Part shown: one piece after another, positions 26,282 through 35,308 of the stretch
Layout of the letters: each line of letters opens with the position of its first letter
Position numbering within the stretch: position 1 is the stretch's first letter
NCBI RefSeq assembly: GCF_029223285.1
Contig: NZ_JARHUJ010000001.1
Span: forward strand, 62,001-126,000
Reading direction: 5' to 3'
Source: Paraflavitalea sp. CAU 1676
GTDB lineage: Bacteria > Bacteroidota > Bacteroidia > Chitinophagales > Chitinophagaceae
DNA: 64,000 nucleotides
Translations under genes and position numbers: made by a program
Notes under the pieces: generated by a model
The model's database searches: none
What the model saw: only the letters and a program-made list of their open reading frames with translations
What the model was told of the DNA's origin: nothing

Positions 26282-27289
26282 ATGGAAAAGTCAAACTTTG
26301 TAGATCAGATCAGGATATTTTGTCGCAGTGGACATGGAGGTGCTGGTAGTAAGCACTTTATGCGTACTAAATTCAATGCCCAGGCCGGTCCCGACGGGGG
26401 TAATGGCGGTAGGGGCGGCCACATAATTCTGCGTGGCAACAAAAACCTTTGGACGCTTTTACACCTTCGTTATTATAAGAACGTACTGGCCGAAGACGGC
26501 GAAGGGGGCAGTGGTAACAACTGCACCGGTCGTTACGGTAAAGACGTGATCATCGACGTGCCGCTCGGTACGATCGCCCGCGATGAGGAAACGGAAGAAA
26601 AAGAAGTGGAGATACTGGAAGACGGTCAGGAGGTAGTATGGATAAAAGGCGGCCGAGGCGGCCTCGGTAATGCCGAGTTTGCCACGGCTACCAATCAGGC
26701 ACCCGAACATGCCCAACCCGGTGAACCCGGCGAAGAGGCGTGGAAGGTATTGGAACTGAAGGTATTGGCCGATGTAGGGCTGGTAGGTTTCCCCAATGCT
26801 GGCAAATCGACCTTGTTGTCGGTGATGACAGCCGCCAAACCCAAGATCGCCAATTACGCGTTTACCACGATCACGCCCAACCTCGGCATGGTGGAGTACC
26901 GTGAAGGCCGTAGCTTCTGTATTGCCGATCTGCCTGGTATCATTGAAGGCGCCGCCGAAGGCAAGGGCCTTGGCCATCGTTTCCTGCGGCATATCGAACG
27001 GAACTCCATTTTGCTGTTCCTGATACCGGCCGATAGCAACGATCACCGCAAAGAATTTGATATCCTCGTCAACGAACTGGAACAATACAACCCCGAGTTA
27101 TTGCATAAGCAATTCATCATCGCTGTTAGTAAGAGCGATATGCTCGACGATGAACTCAAAGATGCTGTCCGGAAGGAACTTCCGGAGGGCGTTCCCCACA
27201 TATTCATCTCCTCGGTACTTCAGAAGAACATTCAGAGCCTGAAAGACCTGCTCTGGAAGGTATTGAACGAAGAGAACAACAAAGTATAA
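26282..27289 (+). CDS. obgE: Obg family GTPase
   Basis: A 335-residue ribosome-associated GTPase. The glycine-rich OBG domain occupies about 1-160 ([38 protein letters not shown]). The G-domain follows with G1 [13 protein letters not shown]2 region [12 protein letters not shown]3 [10 protein letters not shown]4 SKSD and G5 SS. It is involved in large-subunit assembly and the stringent response and is usually essential. There is no long C-terminal OCT domain, as in other Bacteroidota. The ATG at 26282 is the family start. Confidence 0.97.
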   Translation: MEKSNFVDQIRIFCRSGHGGAGSKHFMRTKFNAQAGPDGGNGGRGGHIILRGNKNLWTLLHLRYYKNVLAEDGEGGSGNNCTGRYGKDVIIDVPLGTIARDEETEEKEVEILEDGQEVVWIKGGRGGLGNAEFATATNQAPEHAQPGEPGEEAWKVLELKVLADVGLVGFPNAGKSTLLSVMTAAKPKIANYAFTTITPNLGMVEYREGRSFCIADLPGIIEGAAEGKGLGHRFLRHIERNSILLFLIPADSNDHRKEFDILVNELEQYNPELLHKQFIIAVSKSDMLDDELKDAVRKELPEGVPHIFISSVLQKNIQSLKDLLWKVLNEENNKV

Positions 27290-27302
27290 GGATCGATATA
27301 CA

Positions 27303-27346
27303 CAACGAAAGATGCTGCTGGCTCAACGCCGCGGCATCTTTCGTTG
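27303..27346 (+). terminator. Inverted repeat after obg
   Basis: CAACGAAAGATGC and GCATCTTTCGTTG form a perfect 13-bp stem with an 18-nt loop, 13 bp after the obg stop. The U-tract is weak (ATTTAG), so it may act more as a 3'-end stabiliser than a strong terminator. Confidence 0.65.
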
Positions 27347-27387
27347 ATTTAGATTAGCTTTGGTAGCTACTAACCAATGCCTGTCTT

Positions 27388-29799
27388 ATGTCAATCCTCA
27401 ACTCGCGGTTCGTTCGAACCACCTGGTACCTGTGTTCGTTGGTGTTGTTGTTTATCTCCCGGTTATTAAAATCCCTATGGTTGTTCTTTCCCGGTATCCT
27501 CTTTCTGGTACTGGCAATGTGGTGTTTCTGGAGCCTCAACCAGGGCAAGGATATTATCGTAGCCTTTACGGAAAACCACCAGGCCAAAGCCTTCTTCTTC
27601 ATCGCTATTGCATTCTGGATATATGTAACCTGGTATTCGGCCAGGGTGGTGGCTTACCTTAAAAAAGCCAAACAGGAAGACCGGATCGATCAGATAGCAG
27701 AGAGCCGGTCAGCTTCACAAAAGGAGTTGAACAGGAGCAATCCGCGGTTCTTTGAACTCCCGCCGGTCTGGCTGCAGGTATTTCCGCACATTCTCGGTTT
27801 TGCCTGTCTGTTGACAATCGAACTGGCGGTGTTGCAATCGCCCGTGCTGGGCGTAGATGCCATACCGGGTGCCAAGGCTGCCTGGTTCTTCTTGCTGGGG
27901 ATGATCATTTCCTGGGGCCTGGATGGCATGGTGAGAGACTTTGCGTCAAAGCAATTGCGTGTATCGCGTATCCTGTTTTATGTTGCGCTGGGCGTTTTCC
28001 TGCTGGCTGCCATACTGGTGATCAGCAATAAGAAAGGATCGATCTTATCGCTGTTATGGGTATTGCTGCTGTTGCACATCGTATTCCTCATTTACATCAA
28101 CCTGCGCAAAAAGGTAGTGCCCGCAGCAACTGCGGGCCGTCCGTTTATACTGAAGCGTTTCATGTACTGGCTGATGGACTTCCTACGCATACCCCGTACA
28201 GAAACAGGTTATTTCCTTTGGTTCAACCTGGTAGGCCTGGCAGGGTTGGTCATTTACATCATGGCTATTCAGTCGATCAATATATCCTGGCAACTGGGAC
28301 CTTTCCCATTAGTATTGTTGGCCTTTGCGGTGTTGTTGGGCTTTGGCAATATCCTCACGGCCCTATCAGTAAAGATCAGTATCAACCTTCACTTCATCGT
28401 ATTCCTCATTGCATTGCTATTGGGCTCTACCGAAACGCACTATGTGCGTACGAAGCCGGTAGAAACGCCTGCGCAAAAAGGCATATTCAGCCAGCGGCAG
28501 GATATACAGACCTATGTGCGGAATTGGGTGCGTGACCGTGGCGCTGCCATCGATAGCGCCCGGGGCAATTATCCCGTCTATTTTGTATTGGCCAACGGAG
28601 GCGCCTCCCGCTCGGGTTACTGGACCGCCTCGGTACTGGGCAAACTGGAAGATGCCACAGCACGCACCAGCGATCCTTTTTCACAACACGTATTTTGCCT
28701 CTCGGGCACTTCGGGTGGCGGCGTAGGAGTTGCGACTTTCTTTTCCCTGCTTTATGAGCGCAACAAGCTACTGAAGGAGACGGAGGTTTCTTTCCTCGGC
28801 TCTGCACGATTATTTCTTAAAAAGGATTTCCTCACCCATACGCTGGCGCATATGCTGGGGCCCGATTACTTCAAGTATATATTTCATGTCAACAATGATG
28901 AACTGACGGATAGGGCCGGTGCCCTGGAAGAGACCATTGAGTTGGGGGCTAATAACGTGCGCGACCCCCTTCGGGCGCGGATGGATGAACCGCTGTCGAA
29001 GATGGTGGCGTTGAACAATCAGCCCTATCGGCTACCTATACTTTGTATCAACACCACGCGGATGCAGGATGGCAATCCCGGCGTGGTTACGAATATCCGG
29101 TTGAACAAAGAGATCTTCAACAATCGCGTCGATGTATTGGGTATCCTTAATGATACACTCGATATGCGTCTTAGTACGGCCTCCATTATGGGCGCACGTT
29201 TTCCGTATGTAAGTCCGGCGGGCCGCATCGATCAATGGCTGCCGGAGCAGGTGCGGGTTAAGAAGAACGACAGCCTGCTGATACATTACTTTGTGGATGG
29301 TGACTACTTCGATAATTCGGGAGCCGGTGTTGTACAGGAAATGATGCGGGCTATGTTGATACAGGCCGATACTTCTACGGACCAGCTCTTCAAAAAGCGC
29401 GTGAGTAAGTTACAAATGGTGGTAGTGCATATAACGAACAGTCCAGTCGGTGTTGCGCCCCTGGGAACGGTGCCGCCTATCAGGAACGACCTCTCCTCGC
29501 CCATTTTAACCGTATTGGGCGCCTACGATATGCAAACCACGGTCAACGACAAGCGACTGATCAATTTTTTGCGTGATGTAGATCGTGACTCCGTGTGCCA
29601 TGGCGCCGAGTATTATCCGGTACACCTGTATAAGGATGCGGCGGAAAAAAGTGCGGCCAGGCTTCGGGGCGATACGCTGAAGGAGGTGCCCTATGCCATG
29701 AACTGGTTTATCTCCGATACCACGCTGAAACGCATGGATGCCAGATTGTTTGACCATCCCAGGCTCGATAGTTTGATAAAAAGGATCGTTAAACAATAG
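27388..29799 (+). CDS. Multi-spanning membrane protein with patatin-like lipase domain
   Basis: An 803-residue protein whose N-terminal half contains about nine hydrophobic helices (clusters around 12-50, 70-90, 130-200, 205-235 and 280-350). The C-terminal half is a patatin-like domain: anion-hole glycines in LANGGASRSGYW, nucleophile motif G-T-S-G-G, and the catalytic Asp in VDGDYFDNSG. It is therefore probably a membrane-anchored phospholipase or acyl hydrolase acting at the inner membrane. The combination of a long membrane half with a patatin domain is uncommon, and the in vivo substrate is unknown. It stands alone on the plus strand, 98 bp after obg. Confidence 0.72.
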   Translation: MSILNSRFVRTTWYLCSLVLLFISRLLKSLWLFFPGILFLVLAMWCFWSLNQGKDIIVAFTENHQAKAFFFIAIAFWIYVTWYSARVVAYLKKAKQEDRIDQIAESRSASQKELNRSNPRFFELPPVWLQVFPHILGFACLLTIELAVLQSPVLGVDAIPGAKAAWFFLLGMIISWGLDGMVRDFASKQLRVSRILFYVALGVFLLAAILVISNKKGSILSLLWVLLLLHIVFLIYINLRKKVVPAATAGRPFILKRFMYWLMDFLRIPRTETGYFLWFNLVGLAGLVIYIMAIQSINISWQLGPFPLVLLAFAVLLGFGNILTALSVKISINLHFIVFLIALLLGSTETHYVRTKPVETPAQKGIFSQRQDIQTYVRNWVRDRGAAIDSARGNYPVYFVLANGGASRSGYWTASVLGKLEDATARTSDPFSQHVFCLSGTSGGGVGVATFFSLLYERNKLLKETEVSFLGSARLFLKKDFLTHTLAHMLGPDYFKYIFHVNNDELTDRAGALEETIELGANNVRDPLRARMDEPLSKMVALNNQPYRLPILCINTTRMQDGNPGVVTNIRLNKEIFNNRVDVLGILNDTLDMRLSTASIMGARFPYVSPAGRIDQWLPEQVRVKKNDSLLIHYFVDGDYFDNSGAGVVQEMMRAMLIQADTSTDQLFKKRVSKLQMVVVHITNSPVGVAPLGTVPPIRNDLSSPILTVLGAYDMQTTVNDKRLINFLRDVDRDSVCHGAEYYPVHLYKDAAEKSAARLRGDTLKEVPYAMNWFISDTTLKRMDARLFDHPRLDSLIKRIVKQ

Positions 29800-29894
29800 T
29801 TGCAGATCAGGATGGCTGATAGATCAGTAATGCGTGCAGGTGCACGCCTGGTGCAGCGCGTAATAAAATCTTAATCTGCCTAACCGGTGTATTA

Positions 29895-29926
29895 TTTGCT
29901 TTGCCTCGAAAAAGGCCGTATCTTTA
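29895..29926 (+). promoter_or_regulatory. Promoter TTTG-N20-TATCTTTA
   Basis: TTTG at 29895-29898, exactly 20 bp, then TATCTTTA (TAnnTTTG with A for the last G) at 29919-29926. It would start transcription near 29932, giving about 120 nt of untranslated leader before the ATG at 30056. Confidence 0.65.
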
Positions 29927-30055
29927 TTGTGCTTACATAATCTCCCGCTCTGCCTCGATGATTGTTTTCCCAACCTGATTGTTCAGCCTCTTAGATTGCT
30001 TTTCAAGCGCATTGCTTGCATACAACCATTAATCATTCAATTAAATTCCTTTTGT

Positions 30056-30493
30056 ATGAAAAAGCAATTCGTGTATGTTATTACCAACATCATCCGTAAC
30101 AAGTTTATCATCACCGGGTTCTCCCTTTTCCTGATCTCAGGCGCCTCCTTTGCACAAACCAGGAATGTAGCGCTTGTAGGGCCTGTAATGCCCGTCAGTA
30201 CCGCAACTGTGCGGCATATTGGCAATCCGGAGGGCAGTGCCGTGTTCCAGGTGCAATACGATAACCCCCTGGGCGAAAAATTTTCCCTGACCATCAAGGA
30301 CAGCGATGGGGCTACGTTGTACCAGGATAACTACAGCGATAAGAAATTCGATAAGAAGTTTCAATTGCCCGACGGTCAGTCCGATAGACTTAAGTTCATC
30401 ATCAAAAGCCCCAGCAGCAGCCAGCCACAGGTGTTCGAAGTGAATACCAATACCCGGGTGATCGAAGAGGTAGTGGTTAAACGAATCGGTTAA
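30056..30493 (+). CDS. Small secreted protein of unknown function
   Basis: A 145-residue protein with an extended signal peptide (residues 1 to about 33, cut near SFAQ) and a compact, beta-rich mature part with alternating charged and hydrophobic residues (FQVQYDNPLGEKFSLTIKD, KFDKKFQLPDGQSDRL, LKFIIKSP). The layout resembles small periplasmic or cell-surface Ig-like proteins, but I do not recognise a family. The frame is open upstream to 29927; the ATG at 30056 starts the signal peptide. It has its own promoter and terminator, so it is a single-gene unit. Confidence 0.7.
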   Translation: MKKQFVYVITNIIRNKFIITGFSLFLISGASFAQTRNVALVGPVMPVSTATVRHIGNPEGSAVFQVQYDNPLGEKFSLTIKDSDGATLYQDNYSDKKFDKKFQLPDGQSDRLKFIIKSPSSSQPQVFEVNTNTRVIEEVVVKRIG

Positions 30494-30510
30494 TTGCCCT
30501 TTTCCATACT

Positions 30511-30550
30511 GGATGTTCAGCCGCCTGTGGCGGTTGAGCATCCTTTTGTT
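30511..30550 (+). terminator. Rho-independent terminator
   Basis: A stem-loop GGATGTTCAGCCGCC / GGCGGTTGAGCATCC with two mismatched positions and a TGT loop, followed by TTTTGTTT. It closes the small secreted protein gene. The remaining 200 bp up to the S46 peptidase hold only its promoter as far as I can see. Confidence 0.8.
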
Positions 30551-30750
30551 TATGCTGTAATGTGAAATTGCGCGAGGCACGGGCAAGCCGCTGCCTTTTG
30601 CCCAGGTGGGCCACCTCTTACTACCCTAAAGCGGTCAATGTACCATGTCGGTAAGCGCCTCCCTCGAACAATAGAGCTTCTTCATTCCTGTGTATCAGGT
30701 ACATAACAAGTAACTAACGAACGGTATTTAGCAATTACAGAATTTTCAAG

Positions 30751-30758
30751 TACGTTTG
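30751..30758 (+). promoter_or_regulatory. -7 element TACGTTTG of the S46 peptidase gene
   Basis: TACGTTTG fits TAnnTTTG and lies 21 bp before the ATG at 30780. TTTA sits 20 bp upstream where TTTG is expected. Confidence 0.55.
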
Positions 30759-30779
30759 CCATCTAAAAAATATCCCTTT

Positions 30780-32942
30780 ATGAAGAAGCTCTTTATAGCG
30801 ATTGCTTTAATGGTTTCAGTATTCAGGTCGATGGCAGATGAAGGCATGTGGTTGCCGCTGCTGTTGGGCCAGCAAGTGTATAGCGATATGGTGAAGCGTG
30901 GCCTCAAGCTTACCAAAGACCAGCTGTATCATATCAACAAAGCGTCTATCAAGGATGCGATCATTATATTCAACGGAGGTTGTACCGGCGAGATCGTGAG
31001 TAATGAAGGCCTTATATTCACCAACCATCATTGTGGTTATGATGCGATAGCCCGGGCCAGCTCGGTAACCAACAATTATCTCAAGGACGGTTTTTATGCG
31101 AAAAGCAAGGGCGAAGAAATTCCCTCCGAAGGCATGTATGTGGAATTTCTGCTGAAGATCGAAGATGTGACCAAAGAGATTGATGAAGCTGCAAAAGACG
31201 CTACCGGCGCCGACCGGATCGGTAAAGTAAATGCAGCAGTAGCCGAAGTAAACAAGCGCTATTCTGATGCGGCAAAAAATATCATTGCACGGGTAAGTCC
31301 GCTGTTCAAAGGCAATCAGTTCCTGGTGTTCGTTTACCAGCGTTACACGGATATCCGCCTGGCGGGTGCACCTGCTGAAAGCATTGGCAAGTTCGGCGGC
31401 GATACCGACAACTGGGAGTGGCCCCGCCATACTGGTGACTTCTCCGTATTCAGGGTGTATGCGGCGGCCGATGGCCAGCCTGCTGCCTATGCCACCAGCA
31501 ATATTCCTTTAAAACCCAAATACTCCCTGCCTGTTTCGATCAAGGGGATCAAGGATGGGGATTACGCCATGATCTACGGCTATCCCGGTGGTACCAACCG
31601 GTATGAATCTTCTTATGGCGTAAAGCAGAAGATAGATATCAGCAACCCTACCCTGGTGAAGTTGCGCGACATGCGCCTTAAGTATATGTTCGAGCAAATG
31701 AAGAACGATCCCGCTATCAAGCTGCAGCTTGCTTCGGACTATGCTTCCATTGCCAACTATTGGAAATTCTTTGATGGCGAAACCAAGCAGTTGGTGAAGT
31801 ACGATATCTACGATAAGAAGAAAACGTCTGAAGCGAAATTCCAGGACTGGGCCAATGGCAAGCCGGAATACCAGACTATTTTCAAGGACTGGGGAGCTGC
31901 TTACGATGCCTGGAGGCCCTACAGCAAGCACCAGGTGTACCTGAATGAAGGGATATTTGGTTCTCCGCTGCTGGCATTTGCCTCCAGCCTGCAGCAAGTT
32001 GAAAACGCGATTGTGAAGAAAGGTAGTTCGTCCGATATCAAAAAGGCAATGGACGCTGCGGCGGAAGCCCGTACCGAATTTTTGAAGGAAGAGAACAAGA
32101 CCTCCGACCAACAGATCGTGGCCACCGTGTTGATGATGTATTACAACGACGTAGACAAAAGTCAACACCCCATCGGGTTCTACGAGAGTTTGAAAGGCAG
32201 TTACGGCGACCTTAAAGAGGAAGCCACCTACAAGAAGTTCGCTGCCAATGTATTCAATAACACCATGATCTTCGACGAAGGCAAGTGGAAGGCATTTGCC
32301 ACCAACCCCGATGCTACCGTATTGCAGGCCGATCCGGCTTATGCGACGGCTTCGGCATTTGTGAAGAACTGGGTGGGCAAATACCTGCCCCAATCGCAGC
32401 AGTTCAATGCAAGGAATGCAGAGCTGGGGCGCCTGTACCTGAAGGGCATTCTGAACATGGACACCGTGAAAGCGAAGAAGATGTATCCCGATGCCACTTT
32501 CACTATGCGGGTAAGTTATGGCAACGTAAAAAGCTACCAGCCACGCGATGCTGTTAAATACGACTATGTAACTACCTTGTCGGGCGTGTTGGAGAAATAT
32601 AAACCAGGCGATTACGAATTCGACCTGCCTGCGAAGCTGTTGGAGCTGGCCAGGAAAAAAGATTATGGTCAATACGCCGATCCCGTGCGGAAAGACCTGG
32701 TCGTAGGCTTCATCACCACGAACGACATTACCGGCGGTAATTCGGGTTCGCCGGTCATAGATGCCAACGGCAACCTGATTGGTCTGGCCTTCGATGGTAA
32801 TTATGAAGCACTTAGCCACAAGATCGCTTTCGATCCGGTTTATAATCGCACCATTTGTGTGGACGTACGCTACGTATTGTGGTGTATTGATAAGCTGGGC
32901 GGCGCTTCCAATATCATCAAGGAACTGAAACTGGTGAAATAG
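30780..32942 (+). CDS. S46 family dipeptidyl peptidase, DPP7-like
   Basis: A 720-residue periplasmic serine peptidase with a signal peptide (about 1-19). It has the chymotrypsin-like triad of family S46: His83/His84 in FTNHHCGYDA, Asp in GDTDNWEWPRHTGDFSVFR, and Ser655 in TGGNSGSPVID. The residue after the Asp in LAFDGNYEAL is Gly, as in DPP7 enzymes that take hydrophobic P1 residues; DPP11 enzymes have Arg there and prefer Asp/Glu. It removes dipeptides from peptide N-termini for amino-acid supply. The start at 30780 begins the signal peptide. Confidence 0.93.
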   Translation: MKKLFIAIALMVSVFRSMADEGMWLPLLLGQQVYSDMVKRGLKLTKDQLYHINKASIKDAIIIFNGGCTGEIVSNEGLIFTNHHCGYDAIARASSVTNNYLKDGFYAKSKGEEIPSEGMYVEFLLKIEDVTKEIDEAAKDATGADRIGKVNAAVAEVNKRYSDAAKNIIARVSPLFKGNQFLVFVYQRYTDIRLAGAPAESIGKFGGDTDNWEWPRHTGDFSVFRVYAAADGQPAAYATSNIPLKPKYSLPVSIKGIKDGDYAMIYGYPGGTNRYESSYGVKQKIDISNPTLVKLRDMRLKYMFEQMKNDPAIKLQLASDYASIANYWKFFDGETKQLVKYDIYDKKKTSEAKFQDWANGKPEYQTIFKDWGAAYDAWRPYSKHQVYLNEGIFGSPLLAFASSLQQVENAIVKKGSSSDIKKAMDAAAEARTEFLKEENKTSDQQIVATVLMMYYNDVDKSQHPIGFYESLKGSYGDLKEEATYKKFAANVFNNTMIFDEGKWKAFATNPDATVLQADPAYATASAFVKNWVGKYLPQSQQFNARNAELGRLYLKGILNMDTVKAKKMYPDATFTMRVSYGNVKSYQPRDAVKYDYVTTLSGVLEKYKPGDYEFDLPAKLLELARKKDYGQYADPVRKDLVVGFITTNDITGGNSGSPVIDANGNLIGLAFDGNYEALSHKIAFDPVYNRTICVDVRYVLWCIDKLGGASNIIKELKLVK

Positions 32943-32969
32943 TATTTAGATCAGGTTTGATCTGGATCA

Positions 32970-33015
32970 AACCCTGCAATCGTTTGCTTCCGGCAACGGT
33001 TGCAGGGTTTTCTTA
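32970..33015 (+). terminator. Rho-independent terminator after the S46 peptidase
   Basis: AACCCTGCAA and TTGCAGGGTT form a 10-bp outer stem with partly paired inner bases, followed by TTCTTATT. It lies 28 bp after the stop codon. Confidence 0.8.
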
Positions 33016-33136
33016 TTGCACGGTTAGGTAAATATTCTTAATGCTTAAAACAAAGTAGAGATACGTCTTAATATATCAACTTTTTTACGTTATTTGGAGG
33101 AAGAATCAGAACTCGAACCCAACCAATCCCAAATCC

Positions 33137-33604
33137 ATGAGCCGCCCAGCAGCCAGTGAAAACCTGTTGCATGACATTGAACAGGAGATGGCATCCCAAC
33201 AGGATGCAAAAGCCGAATTACGGTTCCTCAATTATGTTATAGACCTCCTCAGTTTTTATGCCATCGTTATTTCCGGAGTATTCCTTGTAGCATTAACCGC
33301 GTATGGTGGTAAGGTGTTTCAGGTAATTGCCAGCATGTCCGATTTCTCGGATTTTGTATTGCTGCACGTATTTTACGGATTATACATGCTCGTGGTAGAA
33401 GGCGTGTTCAAAGGCAAAACGCTTGGCAAGCTGATTACGGGTACCCGGGTAGTTCACCAGTATACCGATTCTTTCAGCTGGCGCGATGCCTTTAGAAGGG
33501 GCATCATGCGGATGATACCCCTTGAGTATTTTACGGCATGCGCAGGCAGCCCATTCCACGACCAATGGACAGATACCAGGGTGGTGATGGAAAAGAAGAA
33601 ATAA
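33137..33604 (+). CDS. RDD-family membrane protein
   Basis: A 155-residue protein with two or three membrane helices (about 29-53 and 71-88). It has the RDD-family Arg early (ELRFLNYVIDLL), and the GKTLGKLITGTRVV motif after the second helix. The RDD name comes from a conserved Arg and two Asp; here D36 is at the first helix. Function is unknown; some members have been suggested as transporters. It begins 194 bp after the peptidase and converges with the DUF6266 gene 4 bp beyond its stop. Confidence 0.75.
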   Translation: MSRPAASENLLHDIEQEMASQQDAKAELRFLNYVIDLLSFYAIVISGVFLVALTAYGGKVFQVIASMSDFSDFVLLHVFYGLYMLVVEGVFKGKTLGKLITGTRVVHQYTDSFSWRDAFRRGIMRMIPLEYFTACAGSPFHDQWTDTRVVMEKKK

Positions 33605-33608
33605 TTAG

Positions 33609-34241
33609 CTAACTATTAATGGTTCCCATGTACACGCTGTGCGACTGCCTGCTTCTGTCGGCCGCCGTGAAAGACATGTACACGTGATAGGTTCTTCCTT
33701 TGGTGGCGGGGATCTTAAGCACATCCATACCCGTACTTCTGAATTGCCCGGTGATGTTAAAACTTGCCGCCGCATTTTTGATATCGTAAGCCAGCAACAT
33801 CACCTGGTCGTAAGGGCTGCCTCCATCTACGGGATCACTACCCCAGGTAAACAGTAACTCATCCGGTGCTGTTTTTTCCACCGTCATATTTTCCGAAAGC
33901 GGCAGATCGCCATAGCTGACCTGAACAATGGCGGGGTTGATCTGCGTAGTTTGGCCATTGGGCTCGAAAGCATTCAATAAATTCCACGACATAGCTGCAT
34001 TCATGCCTTCAATGGGATAATCATAATCCTTAAATCCCTGCCGGAGAAAAACAAGTAAAGGCTTTAGCCAATGGTGTGTCCTGGCGAACTTGTTCTGATT
34101 GTCTTTCTCCTTTTTAGTCACTTTGCTTGTACGCTCCTTGTTGGGTCCTTTCATGTAAGGTTGACCCTTCCAGGAGGAGCCGACAACGGTTCCAACTTTC
34201 CCGCGAAAAGGGCCGTTAATGCCTGCAGATAGCTTTGCCAT
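33609..34241 (-). CDS. DUF6266 family protein
   Basis: A 210-residue protein starting MAKLSAGINGPFRGKVGTVVGSSW, which is the family N-terminus (gly-rich GK-VGTVVG). The body is beta-rich with Trp/Tyr-containing strands (ELLFTWGSDPVDGG, VMLLAYDIKNA, RTYHVYMSFTAADR). These proteins are common and often multicopy in Bacteroidota, without a known function and without a signal peptide. Its upstream region contains an unusual 11-bp repeat (see 34344). Confidence 0.8.
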   Translation of the reverse strand: MAKLSAGINGPFRGKVGTVVGSSWKGQPYMKGPNKERTSKVTKKEKDNQNKFARTHHWLKPLLVFLRQGFKDYDYPIEGMNAAMSWNLLNAFEPNGQTTQINPAIVQVSYGDLPLSENMTVEKTAPDELLFTWGSDPVDGGSPYDQVMLLAYDIKNAAASFNITGQFRSTGMDVLKIPATKGRTYHVYMSFTAADRSRQSHSVYMGTINS

Positions 34242-34343
34242 AGGTATTGTTTTTTTATAAATATAAGCTGAATTAAATGCATAAAAAGCTCTTAATGAAA
34301 ATGCAACAAAACCGGTCCAAACGCGCCAGGTATTCGGATATAC

Positions 34344-34376
34344 CCGGGCTTGGTCCGGGTTTGGTGCGGGCTTGGT
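34344..34376 (+). repeat. Three tandem copies of an 11-bp unit, CCGGGYTTGGT
   Basis: CCGGGCTTGGT, CCGGGTTTGGT and GCGGGCTTGGT follow each other without gaps, with a related GGGTTTGGTC about 70 bp further on. They lie in the 330-bp non-coding stretch 34242-34571, between two minus-strand genes. I found no convincing gene there: an 81-codon frame at 34277-34522 has no family resemblance. The repeats may be a recombination or variation site connected with DUF6266 genes. Confidence 0.6.
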
Positions 34377-34571
34377 GTGCGTTCAATCCCTGTTTAATAG
34401 GCCGGAAAAATGGGTGCAGGTACGCTCTCTGCAATGTTAAGATGGTTTGGGTTTGGTCTTATCCGGCAACAAATTCAGCGACCTACCACGAAAGGGTAGT
34501 CAAGGGTAAGCTGGCCAACTAGCGATAACCCTTATGTGCAATGTGTTGATAGTTTTTCGGCGGAGAGCAGG

Positions 34572-35180
34572 TTATTTTGCAGGGCTGTTATCCTTCCAAT
34601 GCCATAAGTGGATGCAGGCATACGTGCGGTAGGGACTCCATTTGGCGGAGATCTTCAGCAGATCGGCTTTGAACTGCTTTTTGTCTTCGCGGTCCAGCTT
34701 ATAAATGGCAGCGATGGCGTTTTGCAGACCGAGGTCGTCGACGGAGAAAACATCTTCACGGCCCAGTGCAAACATGAGCAGCATTTCGACGGTCCAGCGG
34801 CCTACTCCTTTGATCTGCGTGAGGTAGGTGATCACCTCTTCATTCTCCATCTTGTTGAGTGTCTTGAGGTCCATGCCCTGCTCGAGGGTGAAGCGGGCAA
34901 CGTTTTGAACGTAGTTGACTTTGGCATTAGAGAGGCCGATGCCCCGCAGTGTTTCGAATGGGGTGTCGATGATCTGTTGCGGCGTGGGTTCTTTACCGCC
35001 GTAGATATTGAGAAAGCGTTTGTAAATAACATCGGCCACCTTGGTAGACAACTGCTGACTCATGATGGACGCGCAGAGATAGATACAGATGTTCCTGCGC
35101 TTCTTCAACGTAAAGCCTTCATGCTGTTCAATGAACTTCTTTAGGCGTTTGTCTTTGAGCAGGTGGTTTTTGTAGAGCAT
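34572..35180 (-). CDS. DNA-3-methyladenine glycosylase II (AlkA/HhH-GPD)
   Basis: A 202-residue base-excision repair enzyme with the helix-hairpin-helix (QIKGVGRWTVEM, about 122-133) followed by the Gly/Pro-rich loop and the catalytic Asp149 in VFSVDDLGLQNAI. It removes alkylated purines from DNA. It lacks the N-terminal domain of E. coli AlkA and matches the shorter HhH-GPD form. It is divergent from mnmD with a 128-bp gap. Confidence 0.88.
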   Translation of the reverse strand: MLYKNHLLKDKRLKKFIEQHEGFTLKKRRNICIYLCASIMSQQLSTKVADVIYKRFLNIYGGKEPTPQQIIDTPFETLRGIGLSNAKVNYVQNVARFTLEQGMDLKTLNKMENEEVITYLTQIKGVGRWTVEMLLMFALGREDVFSVDDLGLQNAIAAIYKLDREDKKQFKADLLKISAKWSPYRTYACIHLWHWKDNSPAK

Positions 35181-35272
35181 GTGTTAAGGTTGTACAAACA
35201 AAGCAACATTTGTTGTGGCGTTCATGCAGCGAAGTTATCATTTAGCGTTGTTCGTGCCCTAAGTTATTATCT

Positions 35273-35304
35273 TTTGGGAAGACTAGAGCAGCTTTATAGC
35301 TTTG
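35273..35304 (+). promoter_or_regulatory. Promoter TTTG-N20-TAGCTTTG of mnmD
   Basis: TTTG (35273-35276), 20 bp, then TAGCTTTG (35297-35304) fit the Bacteroidota consensus exactly. The -7 element ends 4 bp before the mnmD ATG at 35309, so transcription would begin at or inside the start codon (leaderless mRNA). Confidence 0.75.
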
Positions 35305-35308
35305 CAGG

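Noticed and set aside
27400-27425. CGGTTCGTTCGAACC, resembling a tRNA T-arm
   Set aside because: No acceptor, D or anticodon arm can be formed around it, and it lies inside the start of a protein-coding gene.
31509-32819. 436-codon minus-strand frame opposite the S46 peptidase gene
   Set aside because: It lies wholly inside a well-supported gene with an intact catalytic triad and signal peptide and has no recognisable motifs of its own.
34277-34522. 81-codon plus-strand frame in the DUF6266/AlkA gap
   Set aside because: It runs through the 11-bp tandem repeats, its composition is unlike neighbouring genes, and no domain is visible.
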